DNA of 64,000 nucleotides from Dimorphilus gyrociliatus (GCA_904063045.1 CAJFCJ010000009.1:972942-1036941), one strand, 5' to 3'; positions 45,846-58,156 are shown, counted from the first letter of the stretch. The notes: generated by a model not told the origin, from the letters alone. Numbers and translations are program-made.

Positions 45846-46524
45846 GTTTTTAATTGGTGTATTAATGTGAAAATTTGGATCAGTAGTTAGAGTATCCCTA
45901 TTTGCGATATAATGCCTTAATAAACAATATGATTCTTTCCAGTTTCATGAAATAAATACAAAAATGACGTGTCAGAGAACCTCAAGAGGTCTCTTCGATC
46001 AAGTTAGCGAAGTAGACTGTTGGCGCAAATCATACAAATAAGTCACAAGAAATCAATCTGAAAATTCAGTTTGTTTCTACCATTTGAACCTATAAACCCT
46101 TTTTTAATATACAAAAATACAACCAAATTTTTACTTAGAAAAGAATATTGATGTAAAGAACTCTATAAGAGATCACCTTTTAAAGTTATCAAGATGATTA
46201 TTTAATTAATTATAATTAGCTAAACTATACATAAATGATAACATTCGTAAAAACTTACATTTAAATTTAATGTAGTTGTGGATTTTTAAAAGGATATTTA
46301 AAAAAATATCTAACTAATTATTGTTAAGCTGACAAATATTTTAAACTTGTTCAAATATTATAGAAATTAATAGAGATAATTGAAAAATTAATAAATAATA
46401 ACGTTAAAATTCAAAAAAAGCGTGAAATTGAAGTTTTATGTACATGCAAGATTTTACCATAACCAATTACGAATCGTCAATTGTCGTAATTGCTGTCAGC
46501 TGTGGTATTTAGGTATACCCAAAA
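45846..46524. promoter_or_regulatory. Divergent upstream region of COG7 and EED
   Basis: About 680 very AT-rich bases between divergent start codons. No repeat or recognisable element apart from runs of A and T. It is the longest of the divergent gaps counted as head-to-head pairs. Confidence 0.45.
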
Positions 46525-48178
46525 ATGTCGGATGAAGAAATTGTCCCGGCAAAAACTCGAAGACGGAGTAAACGTAATGCTTCAATCGAGAGTGAACATG
46601 ATACGGACGAAGGAATAGTATGTTATATTAATTTTCTTATTATTATTCTCTTATTTTCCGATTTGCCCTAGGAGACGGAATCTCTGTCCACAATAAGTTC
46701 CAGACGATCAAGCGTAGCTAGTCTGAACGCTTCGCGAACTGAGAATAAGAAAAGAAAAGGGAGAGGAAAATATAAACGACCAAAACTATATGAATATGTT
46801 AATCATATAAAAGAAGATCATGGTGGAACCATATTTGGAATTCATCTTCACCAAAATAATACTAATGGAGATAATTATCTCTTCGCCACTGTTGGCAAAA
46901 ACCAGGTTTGTATCTTAAAAGATTTTATTCAATAATACCTTGATAGAAAGAAGATAACACATCTAGTAGAGTATACGTTCATAAATCATGAAAATTTTTA
47001 AAGAAATAAACAAATTATGAAGTTATTGCACGTATATCCAGGTTTCCATCTATGAGGTATCGAAAACGGGAAAAGTAAAATTGTTGCAATCTTACTGTGA
47101 CCCAGATACTAAAGAGCATTTTTATACAAGCGCATGGACTACCGATTATCAAGGTATATGTTACCTTGCTGTGGCTGGACTTAATGGAGTAATAAGAGTA
47201 ATTAATCCTTATCTTATGAGATGTGTCAAGGTAATATTGGTAAAATAGTTGTAGCTAGAGAATTTTAAGTAATATTTTTTATTACTAAAGCACTACGTTG
47301 GACATGGTCACGCCATTAACGAACTAATGTTTCATACCCTTGACCCGAATATATTGATTTCTGCGTCAAAAGGTAGACAATCTATTGAATGAAATATGCT
47401 CATGATTTCAAGTATTTTTTTCCCAGACCAATCCATAAGAATGTGGAATATAAAGACCGATTTATGCGTTGCAATACTAGCAGGATCAGAGGGACATCGA
47501 GCCGAAGTTCTAAGTGTTGATATTAATATGCAAGGAGACTATCTTACCTCGGCAGGAATGGATCACAGTTTGAAAATTTGGAATTTAGGAAAGAAGGAAG
47601 TTAAAGATGCTATTAAGTTATCCTATGAATTCAGGACAGGCCAAAAGTAGGTTTATTAGATTGTGTTTAATTAAATTTCATGAATTAATCATTTAAATTT
47701 TCAAATAATTAGACCTTTTCCGACACTCATCGAAGATTCGGCTGAATTTACTACTCGTGATATCCATAAAAATTACGTCGATTGCGTACGATGGGTAGGA
47801 GAGTGTATTTTATCAAAAAGTTGTGAAAATCAAATTGTCCTATGGAAACCTGGGAGATTTAGTGATAAAAAAGTTGACTACTCGAAAACAAAATTCTTTT
47901 CTATAATTCATATATTCGAATTGAAAGACTGCGAACTTTGGTATATGAGATTTAGTTTGGACTTTTTAAAGAAGACTCTAGCTTTAGGAAATACTTCAGG
48001 TAAAATCTATGTATGGAATATGGACGTTGAACAGCCTGATAGTATTAAACATACTATACTATCTCATCAAAAGTGTTCATCAGCAATTAGGCAAACTCAA
48101 TTATCATCCAATGGCTCTCTTTTATTAGCTGCTTGCGATGATGGGACGATATGGATTTGGCAAAGAAACAGTAGTTAA
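46525..48178 (+). CDS. EED: Polycomb protein EED
   Basis: EED is the WD40 subunit of Polycomb repressive complex 2 that binds trimethylated H3K27 and activates the methyltransferase. Six exons were read: 46525-46617, 46672-46905, 47042-47230, 47291-47372, 47427-47646 and 47713-48178, giving about 427 residues. A basic, serine-rich N-terminus precedes a seven-blade propeller. [66 protein letters not shown] and [13 protein letters not shown] match EED closely. The protein ends in blade seven, [13 protein letters not shown]. It is divergent from COG7. Confidence 0.96.
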
Positions 48179-48618
48179 AAAACGTTATAATTTGAGATAC
48201 TAACGTGAAGACTTAAAGAGTTATTGACAATTACCTTTTATATTTAAAAAGTATCTAAACTATGCCAGTCTTACTACTATATTGTTCATTTTCTCTCGTA
48301 TTTTTTACACTTTTAACAGTTTTTTTTACAGTATTAGTAAATTCTTATAAGAATTTTTCTGAATAGTTATGACGGAGACTTGATATTTGCATTTTAAAAT
48401 ATATTTATAAGTAATTTTCTTGAAAAACAAAACTCAACTTTAAGTAAGGTTTATTGAAAAACAGAGAGAACTGTTTGTCACCTTAAATAGATATTGTCAG
48501 TCATAAACAAAAGATATTCTCTAATAGAAAAAAAAGAGAAACTTATATAAACGTTTTAGAATGGTTGACTTATTCAAGTGGATACAGTAACCATAACTTT
48601 TTAACAATAAAAAAAATT
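48179..48618. other. Convergent intergenic region
   Basis: About 440 AT-rich bases between the EED and SUFU stop codons. It contains poly-T stretches only. No gene or repeat family was recognised. Confidence 0.5.
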
Positions 48619-50576
48619 CTAAATATCATCAGGTACGGTTGTCAAAGAAAAATGATGTTCTGGCCATTTATAGGTCAAAGGCAGAGACTGAAAGAGGGAA
48701 TCATTATTGAATTTTTAATATTCAAACAAAATGTTAACACTTACATTAACTTGGTCAGATTCTTCTAAATCGCTAAGCATAGCTTGTGAGAGTTCCTCAG
48801 AAATTAGAACCTGTAACCATTGTCCTTTACAAGCGTACGGCTTCCGATCTGTTACTTCTGCACCCTCAACATCACGGCTCACAAATGTTATGGCGCTATC
48901 ATTCATAATACTTTTAAATGTGAAATGACGACCATGTTTAATTCTACCCCTTAAAACTAGAGGTAATAGATAAGCAGATTCTGCATTTAAACTAATATGA
49001 ACGCTTTCGAGGAATCTTGTCTGGAGTAGTTCCTGTGGAGCATCTTTCTCGTTAGAGGGATTTCGAGACCTAGATTTTATTGGAGGCAGTGTTGGTTTGG
49101 TATTTATTAAACCTCTCTTTAAAGTTTCCTTAATTTGAAGAGAGTCTGAAAAAAAATAAAAAATCATTTATGTTTGTAAAAGCAAGTATTATTTATAAAA
49201 AAAACAATTCACGGCTTGAAATAGGAAACATATTAAAACATATTCTTGTCTTTAAACAAGAACAGGATATTTTTGTGTTATATTTAGTTGATTTAATTAT
49301 TTAAAACGAATTAAAGTTACCTCTTTCAGATATAACATTCTTATCAATCTCACTACTAAAGTCTTTGCGACCACTTTCACAAGGTAACTGAGTTTTACAA
49401 TCCCGTACAAAATCTTCATAAATACAACAATCTCTCTCGTCCCAGAAGCATTTCGAACTAACTCCACCTAGATTTGATCCGTCCTTTTCGATTCCCAAAT
49501 CAACCTTTTCCTATTTCGGCGTGAGAACATAAATTTATTGACACTTTAGAAAAAGGAATATAAATAAGAAAATTTACTTGAGTAGACGGATCTAGTTCAA
49601 ATAAACTCTCCCCCCTGCGCATATCGGTGATAAGCCATGGTCCACCAGGTCTGTTTAAAAAGAGTTTGCACAAGAGAGTCTTTTAAAAATAGAATTAGGC
49701 TTACAAGTTTACAGATTTTAACAGTTCTAGCACTCCGTTTCCATTCCACTGTTGTGCAGCTTTCAATTCTTCAAAACATATACCAACAATCTATGCATAT
49801 ATCGAGGATAAAATAAGATCTTGATGAAACGTTTGCTGCACCATTTACCTGTACAAAAGATAATGATCCAAAATCGGTCGTTATAGGCTTTAATTGAGCA
49901 TCAGGAGCCATTAGCATATGTTGAATTCGGGATTCGGAACGATCCAATGGTACGTTCCATGGAATGTGATCCCCAACGCAAAGTGTATTTTCTGCAACAA
50001 AAGCAATTATTATGTAATGTAAGCTTTTATTCAAATACGAACGAGTCTGAAAAACGTATCTAGACAACGTTTGCATAAGAGTTGCAGGCCATGTGGGAGG
50101 AGTAGTTTGATCTGGTTCTCTCCGAAGGCGAAAAGTTAGCTCAAAACCATAGCCACTAAGGCCATCTCCGTTACTACGTCTTTGAAATATATACTATATA
50201 GCTAAATAACACATTTTATCATGTTAAATCTTACTCATGTAATCTTCCATCGCCATGTAAATCTGACAAACCAAAAGAAACATAGTGCCAATGAGGGGGT
50301 ATGCCATCTGCTTCGTTGCCATCATTTACATACATACTTACGTAATCTAATGGATCGGGACCACCAAGCCTTAAATAGTCGAAATTAAAGGGTTATGCGA
50401 AAAATTGATTTTTTAAGTAATTACCAGAATTTGATAAGGGCGCTGACTTGCAGAGGATTGGTCTGCTCTGGATATATTCTTTTACATTCATTATATATTC
50501 CTGCTATTCCTGATGGCGTCGACGGTGTAGATGATTGTTTGGTGCTTATTTGAGCAGTGATCTCTTTTGTGGCCAT
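48619..50576 (-). CDS. SUFU: Suppressor of fused
   Basis: SUFU binds and restrains Gli/Ci transcription factors in Hedgehog signalling and is regulated at the primary cilium in vertebrates. Nine exons were read: 50576-50425, 50369-50235, 50179-50043, 49991-49849, 49790-49705, 49650-49578, 49510-49321, 49145-48745 and 48687-48619, giving about 461 residues. The N-terminal domain has PLQVSALIKFWLGGPDPLDY, HWHYVSFGLSDLHGDGRLHE and PPTWPATLMQTLSRYVFQ. ESRIQHMLMAPDAQLKPI, AQQWNGNGVLELLKSV and GGPWLITDMRRGES follow, then a disordered insert. The C-terminal domain holds GRIKHGRHFTFKSI and the final KWPEHHFSLTTVPDDI. The exon 3 donor is the unusual GTTCGT, chosen because it restores the family sequence. 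Confidence 0.96.
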
Positions 50577-50780
50577 TTTTCTACTATTCCCTTGTTAACT
50601 ATGTTTTTTATTCGGTCAACTATTCCGACTCTTTGTAAACTTTGAAGACGACGAGGAGCACCGAGCCTTACTCATTCCTCTCTATCGTTTACTTCCGCTG
50701 TCAAGACTGGGCCTGCGAATTTTTTTAAATAGAATAAAAAGTGCCAATAGATTTGTGTCTGATAACTGTATTTCTCCAAA
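50577..50780. promoter_or_regulatory. Compact bidirectional promoter between SUFU and MKS1
   Basis: Only 204 bases separate the divergent start codons, so both promoters overlap here. The region is locally richer in G and C (around 50650-50715) than its surroundings. No named motif was assigned. Confidence 0.6.
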
Positions 50781-52481
50781 ATGTCAGATATTCTGACCGA
50801 ACCCGATACAGGGATAGGTTTTTATAGAATTAGCGACCCAATAAAAAATTTAAAAGTGAGAATTCGATTGGAAAAGGCGTCAAGCATCAATCTACCAAAG
50901 TTCCAATCTGACGATGATCAAACAGGCGCAGAAGAATATGTTTTTGCATGGCAAGAGAAAGTTCTAAGCAGACGAGAATATGAATTATATTCGGGTGAAA
51001 ATTTTACACCATCGAATGGCTTGGAGCAAAGATACAAATCTCTCTCTAAGGAAGGCAGGAAGACCAAAAGGCTATTTTCATATGTAGATCACGATGCTTT
51101 TGTAGGATCTACAAAAATGACACCGCTAGCTTCGAATATGACAGAAATTATTGAAAATGATGAGAGGAAAGCACCTGTGAGACAAAGGGGAATTTCAAGA
51201 CGACTTGAAGTTGATTATGAGCGGAAAGGTGAAAACACAAAAAGTTCTGCATCGTATATAACTATGTACATCATGGCTGATTTAAATGCTGCAGAAGAAC
51301 CAGCTATTCAAGGAAATGAGGCCATATTGTGCACGATAAAACACTATTCTAACAATGTTCTAAGCATGAAGCCGAATTTTAACAAAGGTAACTTACTGAG
51401 CTTTTTGTCAATGAACTATTGTATGAATCAATGATAACCAAGCTTGTTGTTTTTTTAGGTAGGCAAAATTATCGCGTGAATGTTGAGGGAAAACGTAGCG
51501 AACTTTTCGAATATACTATTGAACACTGGAGTAAACAACCATCTAAACAGGAAGAGGAAAAAGAAAAGAGAATGTTCCAAAGTATTTATAATCGAAGAGC
51601 AGAAAACTTGAAAGCTTTTGTTGGTTCAAGTGGTTTTGATGGACTTCCTCCAAATTCTTTACGAATTGTATTAAATGGAGAAATTCTCAGCGCTCAAAAT
51701 TTTGAATATTCAGGAGTGTATGTTAACTATTTCTTAGAGTTACCTACTGGTTGGATGACAACTAATTCTTTGGATCTCTTTGGCACAACTTGTACTTGCT
51801 CCCTAAAAAAAGAGGGGAGAGGAAACATTGCGCATTTTTCGCACCCTTTCACTATAGAATTGATTTATACACCTCAAAGATTAGTAAAACAAGAATACTT
51901 TCCAGGTAGGATAGAAAATATATTTCACGTTTAAAACTTGAGATTAAATATGTAACCTAAACTTTTTAGAATGGCCCGAACTCTTTTTCGAGATTATTTC
52001 TTACGATTCGTGGCAGAGATTTCGAACCGAGGGATATACCTCTGTAAAAGTACCTCTGAAGCCTGGAAAGACTGAAAATCAATTACAATGCTGGCGTCCA
52101 GTGGGTACATCTATCTTTACGTCTTTGAGAAGATTTTTTATTGGGGGAACAGCTGAATTAGAGGATACAACCTATGTCTCAAAACCTTCAACATTCCAAG
52201 GAAGTCATTTGAGTAGATATGGATTCAGAACAGAAAGTACTGGAGATTTAAACGTTAGATTGTACGCCGTCCATCAGTCTAAAGCGGCTAAAGATAAATT
52301 GAACCAGCGAACAAAAGCCTGGAATCTGGCAGAAAAGATGGGTGCTGGCACAACTCAAGCTGCAGATATCTTTAGTCTTCTAGAAGCTTACAAAAGAGCT
52401 AAGGAAGCTATGATACAAGCTAGAGAACATTTAATTAAAGATTATGACACAATGAAACCACCGGAAACTAGTGAATGGTAG
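50781..52481 (+). CDS. MKS1: Meckel syndrome type 1 protein, B9 domain
   Basis: MKS1 is a B9-domain subunit of the ciliary transition-zone MKS module, which gates membrane-protein entry into cilia. Three exons were read: 50781-51387, 51459-51905 and 51970-52481, giving about 521 residues. The N-terminal half is less conserved. The B9 domain begins at about residue 275 (LNGEILSAQNFEYSGVYVNY, FLELPTGW), continues through IAHFSHPFTIEL and EWPELFFEIISYDSWQRFRT, and ends with SLRRFFIGGTAELEDTTYV and GSHLSRYGFRTESTGDLNVR. A helical tail (ADIFSLLEAYKRAKEAMIQA) matches the human C-terminus. AATAAA at 52642-52647 may be its polyadenylation signal. Confidence 0.95.
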
Positions 52482-53479
52482 AAAGGAATAGAAGAAGAAA
52501 GAGGAAAGATCAAAATACAAACTGCTAGATAATTTCTCTTTAAATAGGTTCTATATTTGTTGGTATTTTTTATGGTTTTTTTTATATATTTTTTTACAAA
52601 AAATCAATCTTAATTTATATGATCAATAGTTCAAAATGGCAAATAAAAATATTTAATAACTACTGCGCAATTCATATATCTTTTTTTGATTCACTTAAAA
52701 ATCTGTGAAATATGATATACAGTTTTTAAATATTATCGATATAAAGTTAATAGAATATAGTAATCTTATACGAAAAAGGAAAAATGATAAATTAAGCTTT
52801 TTGGAATGAAAATAATTTATTTTACGTTGATAAACGATAGATTTGTTTTCTTTTTTTTTTATAAAAAAAAGAGGTTGAGTTGTACCAAAAAGAACATTTA
52901 GTAGACCTATAGTACAAGTAAATATTCTCATACATAAATATTCAGATGTCACTACCACCGATAATAATATTGCGATATAGTAAATATTATGTAAATCGAT
53001 CTCTAATCGATAAAAATACATACGATATAATGATATATTTTTGTATTCTTTAATCAAAATATTTTTAAATATAATCAAATTTAATATGCAGTATATATTA
53101 TTTTTAAAAATTAGCCTTTAAATTAGATTTATATTTTACAAATTCTAACTTTTACAACTTTATTCAGATCGCCGATTGAAATATCGATTTCTCTATTTAA
53201 TCGGAAAGCGATATGAATTTAACAGAAGTTTAATCGTTCAAATCGATATATGACAGCGCCAGAAATTAGTTCCTCGTAATAACAATCAGTTAGTTGATAA
53301 TTGTTTTTCAGTTTTGGTATTATCAACACCATTTGACTATTCGGCAAGTATCTAAACTATTGTATTTGTTTTTTATCTAAGATATGACAAAAACAATATG
53401 TGGATTGCTATAATTGATGAATATCAGCTGTAGAATGAAGAGAGATGCAAAAATCATATGAATATTTTTAATTGCAGAC
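52482..53479. other. Long AT-rich intergenic region
   Basis: About 1,000 bases, one of the largest gaps here and very AT-rich. The minus-strand frame 52695-53078 is low-complexity and has no domain. An AG at 53476-53477, just before the next ATG, suggests a 5' untranslated exon for the ASB gene upstream. No transposon sign was seen. Confidence 0.5.
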
Positions 53480-54461
53480 ATGGTGAGCAATGTCATACCG
53501 AAAGGTAACCCAGCTCATGATTTACAACAAGCTATAATTGCTGGGAATAGGGAGTTGGTGCTTAGTATACTTTTACAGAAGCATGCTGATGTTAATAGTC
53601 TAGTCATTGGAAAAACAGCCCTATCTTTAACAATATCGCAAAATAAATATGATTTGTTCAGCATCCTTTTAGAAAATGCTTCTGTTAATGTCAATGTTCG
53701 GAGTAAACTAATGAAGAATAATTTGGAAGCGCCTATTGTAACAGCTTGTCGAATTTCTAATGTTGATATGGTTAAGAAACTCTTACAATTTAAGAATTTG
53801 GATATAAATGTTGTCGATAATCATGGTCGAGGTGCCGTTTGGATGTGTGCTAGACAAGGGGAGTACGACATTTTAAAAAGCCTACTTATAGCTGGTGCCT
53901 CATCAGAAATGCTACCATCAACCTGGTCTCAATCCCCTTTATATTGCGATATCAGGTTTGAACTTGTTTGATATATAGCTAAATTAAAAAATTACCTAAT
54001 CCATCATTAAATTGTACAGGTACACTCAAAATACAAGCAAAATCGCCGAGCTGTTAATTCTTAATGGTGCTAATGTTCGAATAACTACACCAGCTCACCA
54101 AACAAGTCTAGCGCATCTAGCCATAACGCAAAATCGTGTTCATTTAGCTTATTTACTAGTCCAAGCAGGTTGTTGGCTTAGTTTTGATACAAAACTTAAA
54201 GCGGATTTTCATTCTAAAGCTCTAGACGAATATTTAACTGCAGATGACCAAGATTGGCTTACAATGGAAATAAATAATCCACCCAGCCTACAACGTCAGT
54301 GCTCCATATCTATCCGAACACAGTTGTTCAAGGCAACAAAAGGATCATTTTTCCTTAAAACTCTCTATAAGTTACCCTTACCAAAACCGCTTTTAGACAA
54401 TATCAGTTTATTAAATATTGTTGATAAACAAATTTCGAACGATATGTTTTTTAATGATTGA
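53480..54461 (+). CDS. Ankyrin-repeat protein with SOCS box, ASB family
   Basis: ASB proteins are substrate receptors of Cullin-5 ubiquitin ligases. Two exons were read, 53480-53955 and 54020-54461, giving about 305 residues. Five or six ankyrin repeats span residues 10-215 (PAHDLQQAIIAGNRELVLSI, GKTALSLTISQNKYDLFSIL, EAPIVTACRISNVDMVKKLL, NHGRGAVWMCARQGEYDILK). The C-terminal segment from PPSLQRQCSISIRTQLF to LYKLPLPKPLLDNI fits a SOCS box, including its LPLP motif. An AG three bases before the ATG suggests a spliced 5' UTR. Which ASB paralog it is cannot be said. Confidence 0.85.
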
Positions 54462-55199
54462 AGTTTTAAGGTGATTATTTCTTTTTTTTCTTTTAGTATT
54501 ATCTTAATCTGGTCGAATTGTATCCTCGAATAAAAAACTATAAAAAAATGATGATCTATTTATTATATCGTTTAAAATGAGAATATCTTCCTTACTTTTT
54601 TTCAACATTCTTGAGGTTAATCTTTAAGGAAAAGGTTTCTAATCCGTAAAAACATGAAATAGAGTACTATCTAAACACTACAAGAGTAAATCATAAAGTC
54701 ACGCTTTCTTATAGTGAATATAAGCCACTTGAACTATAAAGCGTACAGTTATTCAGCATTTTCCATTATCAGTTAAATGATCTTATCAACACGAATTTAG
54801 AATAACATATTTTTATTGTAAAAATTTTTTTGAATTCTCTAATCAGGTCATCTAAAGCCGGCCGTAAATTCTCCTTCAGTGCAATAATGCCTTTTATATT
54901 CAATATTTAGACGGTAGTTAGATCGAACAAAGCTTAAAAGAAATGTTTTAGAAACATTTTATCACAACTTCCTGTGTTCTTTTACAAGACATATAAATAC
55001 TTTAAAAAGAAAGGTGTACTTTACACAACGTAATTAGCTAATTAAAAACTCGCAATTAACACCCTTTCGTCTTTTATTATTCACTTTCTTGTATTAAATT
55101 TAATATGTGCAGTTTCTATGGATGGATATTGAAAAAATTGTAATAAATATATTATTTATTGATTACGTATGGTTTATGAAGTAAGGGTTGATAAAATCT
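54462..55199. other. Convergent intergenic region
   Basis: About 740 AT-rich bases between ASB and IFT27. AATAAA at 54529-54534 is the likely ASB polyadenylation signal. Nothing else was recognised. Confidence 0.5.
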
Positions 55200-56162
55200 C
55201 TATACGGAACAACCAAGATTTTCAAAATGTTCTATCTTCTCTCGATAAAGTTCATAATATCTCTTACATAGATGAATGAACGGTTGTTCAACATTTTCCA
55301 TTGATTTCTGTATAGATTTGGCGTGTTCTAAATATAGATTCTTATTATGTGAATATTGCATTAAAAACCTACCGCCGAAACTTCAAAATAATCAAGTTTA
55401 TTATTGTTAGCAAACTCTTCACCTTCCTTTGTAGATATGATACGTCTTTCTGTTAAATCTACTTTGTTTGCTACAAGAACACCAGGTACAGTGCCATGAG
55501 ATTTTATTGACTGAACCCGACTTAGCCATTTACTACAGCTGCTAAATGAAGTTTCACTTGTGACATCATAGACTAACATTAGTAATGATGGATTTGACCA
55601 CTAGAAAAAATAAAGTTCACAAAGAATTATTATATAATTGTAAGTGATATGCAAATTATTTGATTACGTGTTTCATAACTTGATCACAGAAAACTTCTTT
55701 GCCAGCATTGTCAAAGAGAAACATTTCCTGTAAAAGAAACCGAATAAGAAATCACTCCTTCTCTATGTAATTGAATATTCGAAATTTTAAATAACTTACA
55801 ACTTGATCATGACTTTCGGGAATCTGGACGGGCTTTGTAACAAGTTCGATATTTGTTGTCTTCATAAATAATACAAAATAAGAAACATTTCTAATTGAAT
55901 TTAAATAGACTTATTTGTTACCATTGAATAGGTTTTGGGAAAATGAGTACCATCACTATGAAATACTTGAGTAATTGCACTTTTTCCAACGGTTGAGTCT
56001 CCTATAAAATTTTAAAAACGAAAAAAGAACGATAATTCGATCACCGAAAAAATTCGAGATTTATATAATACACATACAAAGTTGATTGGGATATAATTTA
56101 GTTAAAGATTTAAATGAAAACGAACCTACGATGAGACATTTTGCTCTTAAAACGGTAGGCAT
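55200..56162 (-). CDS. IFT27: Intraflagellar transport protein 27, Rab-like GTPase
   Basis: IFT27 is the small GTPase of IFT-B and works with the BBSome to export Hedgehog receptors from cilia. Six exons were read: 56162-56126, 56001-55922, 55859-55800, 55727-55668, 55600-55369 and 55327-55200, giving about 198 residues. The P-loop GDSTVGKSAITQVFHSDGTHF is split by an intron after its first glycine. Other matches are NAGKEVFCDQV (the G3 region, where IFT27 has A-G-K-E rather than A-G-Q-E), MLVYDVTSETSF, the G4 motif ANKVDL and the ending YELYREKIEHFENL. The last intron is only about 41 bases and was chosen because it is the one reading that keeps frame with a good acceptor. Confidence 0.93.
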
Positions 56163-56482
56163 ATTCTCAAAACGTTATTTTAGCAAAATATTTAAACTTT
56201 ACAGGAAAACCAAGATTTGCGAAAGAATTTTAGTACCGCACTAAAATATAAAATATTTCTTTATTGGTTGTTAAGCAAGCCACTTTCAACCGCCTCTTAT
56301 CATGTAGCGGTATTCTCATAGCTCAAATTGTCGTGGAACTGGATCCAGACTTTTTCAGGTAAGATAAACACTATATGAATGAGACAATTGTATAAATCAC
56401 ACTAACGCCATCTATATTCCACTGAAATAGAAAATGGCGATCTGATTTTACCTGTGCAATATACCTACTAAGAAAAAAAGAA
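56163..56482. promoter_or_regulatory. Divergent upstream region of IFT27 and the first claudin-like gene
   Basis: A 320-base gap holding CGCCATCT at 56406-56413 and ATGGCG at 56434-56439, both YY1/CTCF-like cores. A possible GT donor at 56360-56361 (CAGGTAAGAT) suggests a spliced 5' UTR for the claudin-like gene. Confidence 0.5.
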
Positions 56483-57170
56483 ATGGTTCACAGATCACCG
56501 TATTATTTGGCTCTAGGGCTTATGATCCTATCCCTAGTGTTATGTGGAGTCGCATATGGTACAGGGCATTGGTATATAGGAGGTGGACATGATAACAAGT
56601 TTGAAAGATTAGGTTTATGGGAAGCTTGTTTCAATGGATATGAACACACAAGCGATTATATTGGAAAAGCCTACTACGGCTGCTGGTGGATGTTTCACAA
56701 AGAATATAGTTATGTACGTGGATGGATGATGCCATGTAAGTACCGAACAACGCAAATTATTTCATAAATAATAATCACAACTTTTTTTAACAGCCTGGTT
56801 TATTAGTGTACAATCATTAATGTCATTTGCTGTGGTTTTTGAAATTCTCTCTGTTGTGGTATTAATAAAAGTTGGAAAATCTACAGGACACGATAAAGCT
56901 CCTCTGATTGCATGTGGTTTAACAATTATCAACACATTCTGCATTGCAGTTTCAGTAATAGTTTTCGGAGTTATGATCGGTGAAGATCGAACTTGGATGC
57001 CAAGATTCGATCTTGATTACTTAGGTTGGTCCTTCGGCCTTGCAGTTCTCAGTGGATTTTTCTCGGCGTTCGCTGCCATATCAATATGTACCTATACATT
57101 GATGTTGAAATACGAAGCTCTACCAAAATACGATGAATCGACGGCCAGTTTAAAGGGATACCCAGCTTAA
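56483..57170 (+). CDS. PMP22/claudin-type tetraspan membrane protein (copy 1)
   Basis: Two exons, 56483-56735 and 56794-57170, give 209 residues. Four hydrophobic segments are visible: LALGLMILSLVLCGVAYG, SLMSFAVVFEILSVVVLI, a third around CIAVSVIVFGVMI, and FGLAVLSGFFSAFAAISICT. The first extracellular loop carries the family pattern W...GLWEAC...C (LGLWEACFNG, YYGCWW). The tail ends in KYDESTASLKGYPA, a possible short cytosolic motif shared with the neighbouring copy (LKDYPQY). Such proteins act in septate junctions, membrane organisation or as channel-associated subunits; the exact role is not predictable. AATAAA lies at 57283-57288. Confidence 0.82.
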
Positions 57171-57189
57171 ATCTATTTCATTCTACTTT

Positions 57190-57214
57190 TTATATATATA
57201 TATATATATATATA
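57190..57214. repeat. (TA)n microsatellite
   Basis: About twelve TA units in the 3' UTR or spacer directly after the first claudin-like gene. Confidence 0.85.
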
Positions 57215-57404
57215 CTTTTTACTTTTAAGTTTTCTATAAGACATGTACATTTTGATTTTTAGCCAAGTTTAGTTAATTTACGAATAAACTGTTTTAATTT
57301 CATCTTTTTTTACAAATATTGCTCTGAACCAAGGGAATTTACCTTTACACTTCAATTAGACAACAGATGGCGCGTCAAGCACCTCAGGTGCGACTATCAG
57401 TAAA

Positions 57405-58156
57405 ATGGCGGAAGGTGTACGCAGAGGTGCTGGTAAGAGAATAGTCTATAATGTAGGCTATATTCTCGTTATCTTGGCCACTATCTTACTGATAGTAGCG
57501 TTTTGTAGTCCTTATTGGTATATCTCTTGGCCTCGAGTGCACTCGCCTTTTAAGCGTATAGGATTATGGCAAGTTTGTTTTGCTGGTCTGATACTGCCCA
57601 GAGATCCAGATCAGAAAGCTTATCATGGTTGCTGGTGGACCTTAGCTCCAGAATTTGAAAATATAAGAAGTTGGATGATGCCTGGTTGGTTTGTAGTAAA
57701 CCAGGTTGTCTGTAGCGTCGGCGTCTTCGTTCAACTTTTAAATGTGATATTTTGCACAATAGTCTGGATGAAGACCAGACCAAGTAATAAAATTGAAAAG
57801 AACCCACCAATAAAGAAGATAAACATAATTACAATTACAACTGTAGTATCAGGTATATTGAATGATTTATCCCAAGTATAGTTTTTTTTTAATTGAAATT
57901 AATCATAACAGCTATCGTCTTTGCTTTGGATTTTATTTCTTTTGGTTGTTGCGTTTATTACGATTGGCATTGGATGCCTCATCAACATCTTAACTATTTA
58001 TCTTGGTCTTACGGGTTGGCTCTTTTGGCAACTTTCTTTTATATATTTGCTTCAATTGCTTTCTGCGTCTATAATAATATCATTAGGAGAGAAATGAGAG
58101 AAGCACCTAAAGACATCCCGGCTGGAATACACCTAAAAGATTATCCCCAATATTAG
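57405..58156 (+). CDS. PMP22/claudin-type tetraspan membrane protein (copy 2)
   Basis: Two exons, 57405-57852 and 57912-58156, give 230 residues. It is a tandem paralog of the gene just upstream: the same loop signature (IGLWQVCFAG, YHGCWW) and the block SWMMPGWF correspond to GWMMPSWF in copy 1, and WMPHQHLNYLSWSYGLALL corresponds to WMPRFDLDYLGWSFGLAVL. Four membrane spans are visible (ILVILATILLIVAFC is the first). Its single intron is at a different place from the intron of copy 1. AGATGGCG at 57365-57372 lies 33 bases before its start, and AATAAA at 58255-58260 is a likely polyadenylation signal. Confidence 0.82.

Noticed and set aside
52695-53078. 127-codon minus-strand frame in the long gap before the ASB gene
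   Set aside because: Composition is AT-driven, with K, I, Y and F dominating; no domain or splice support.
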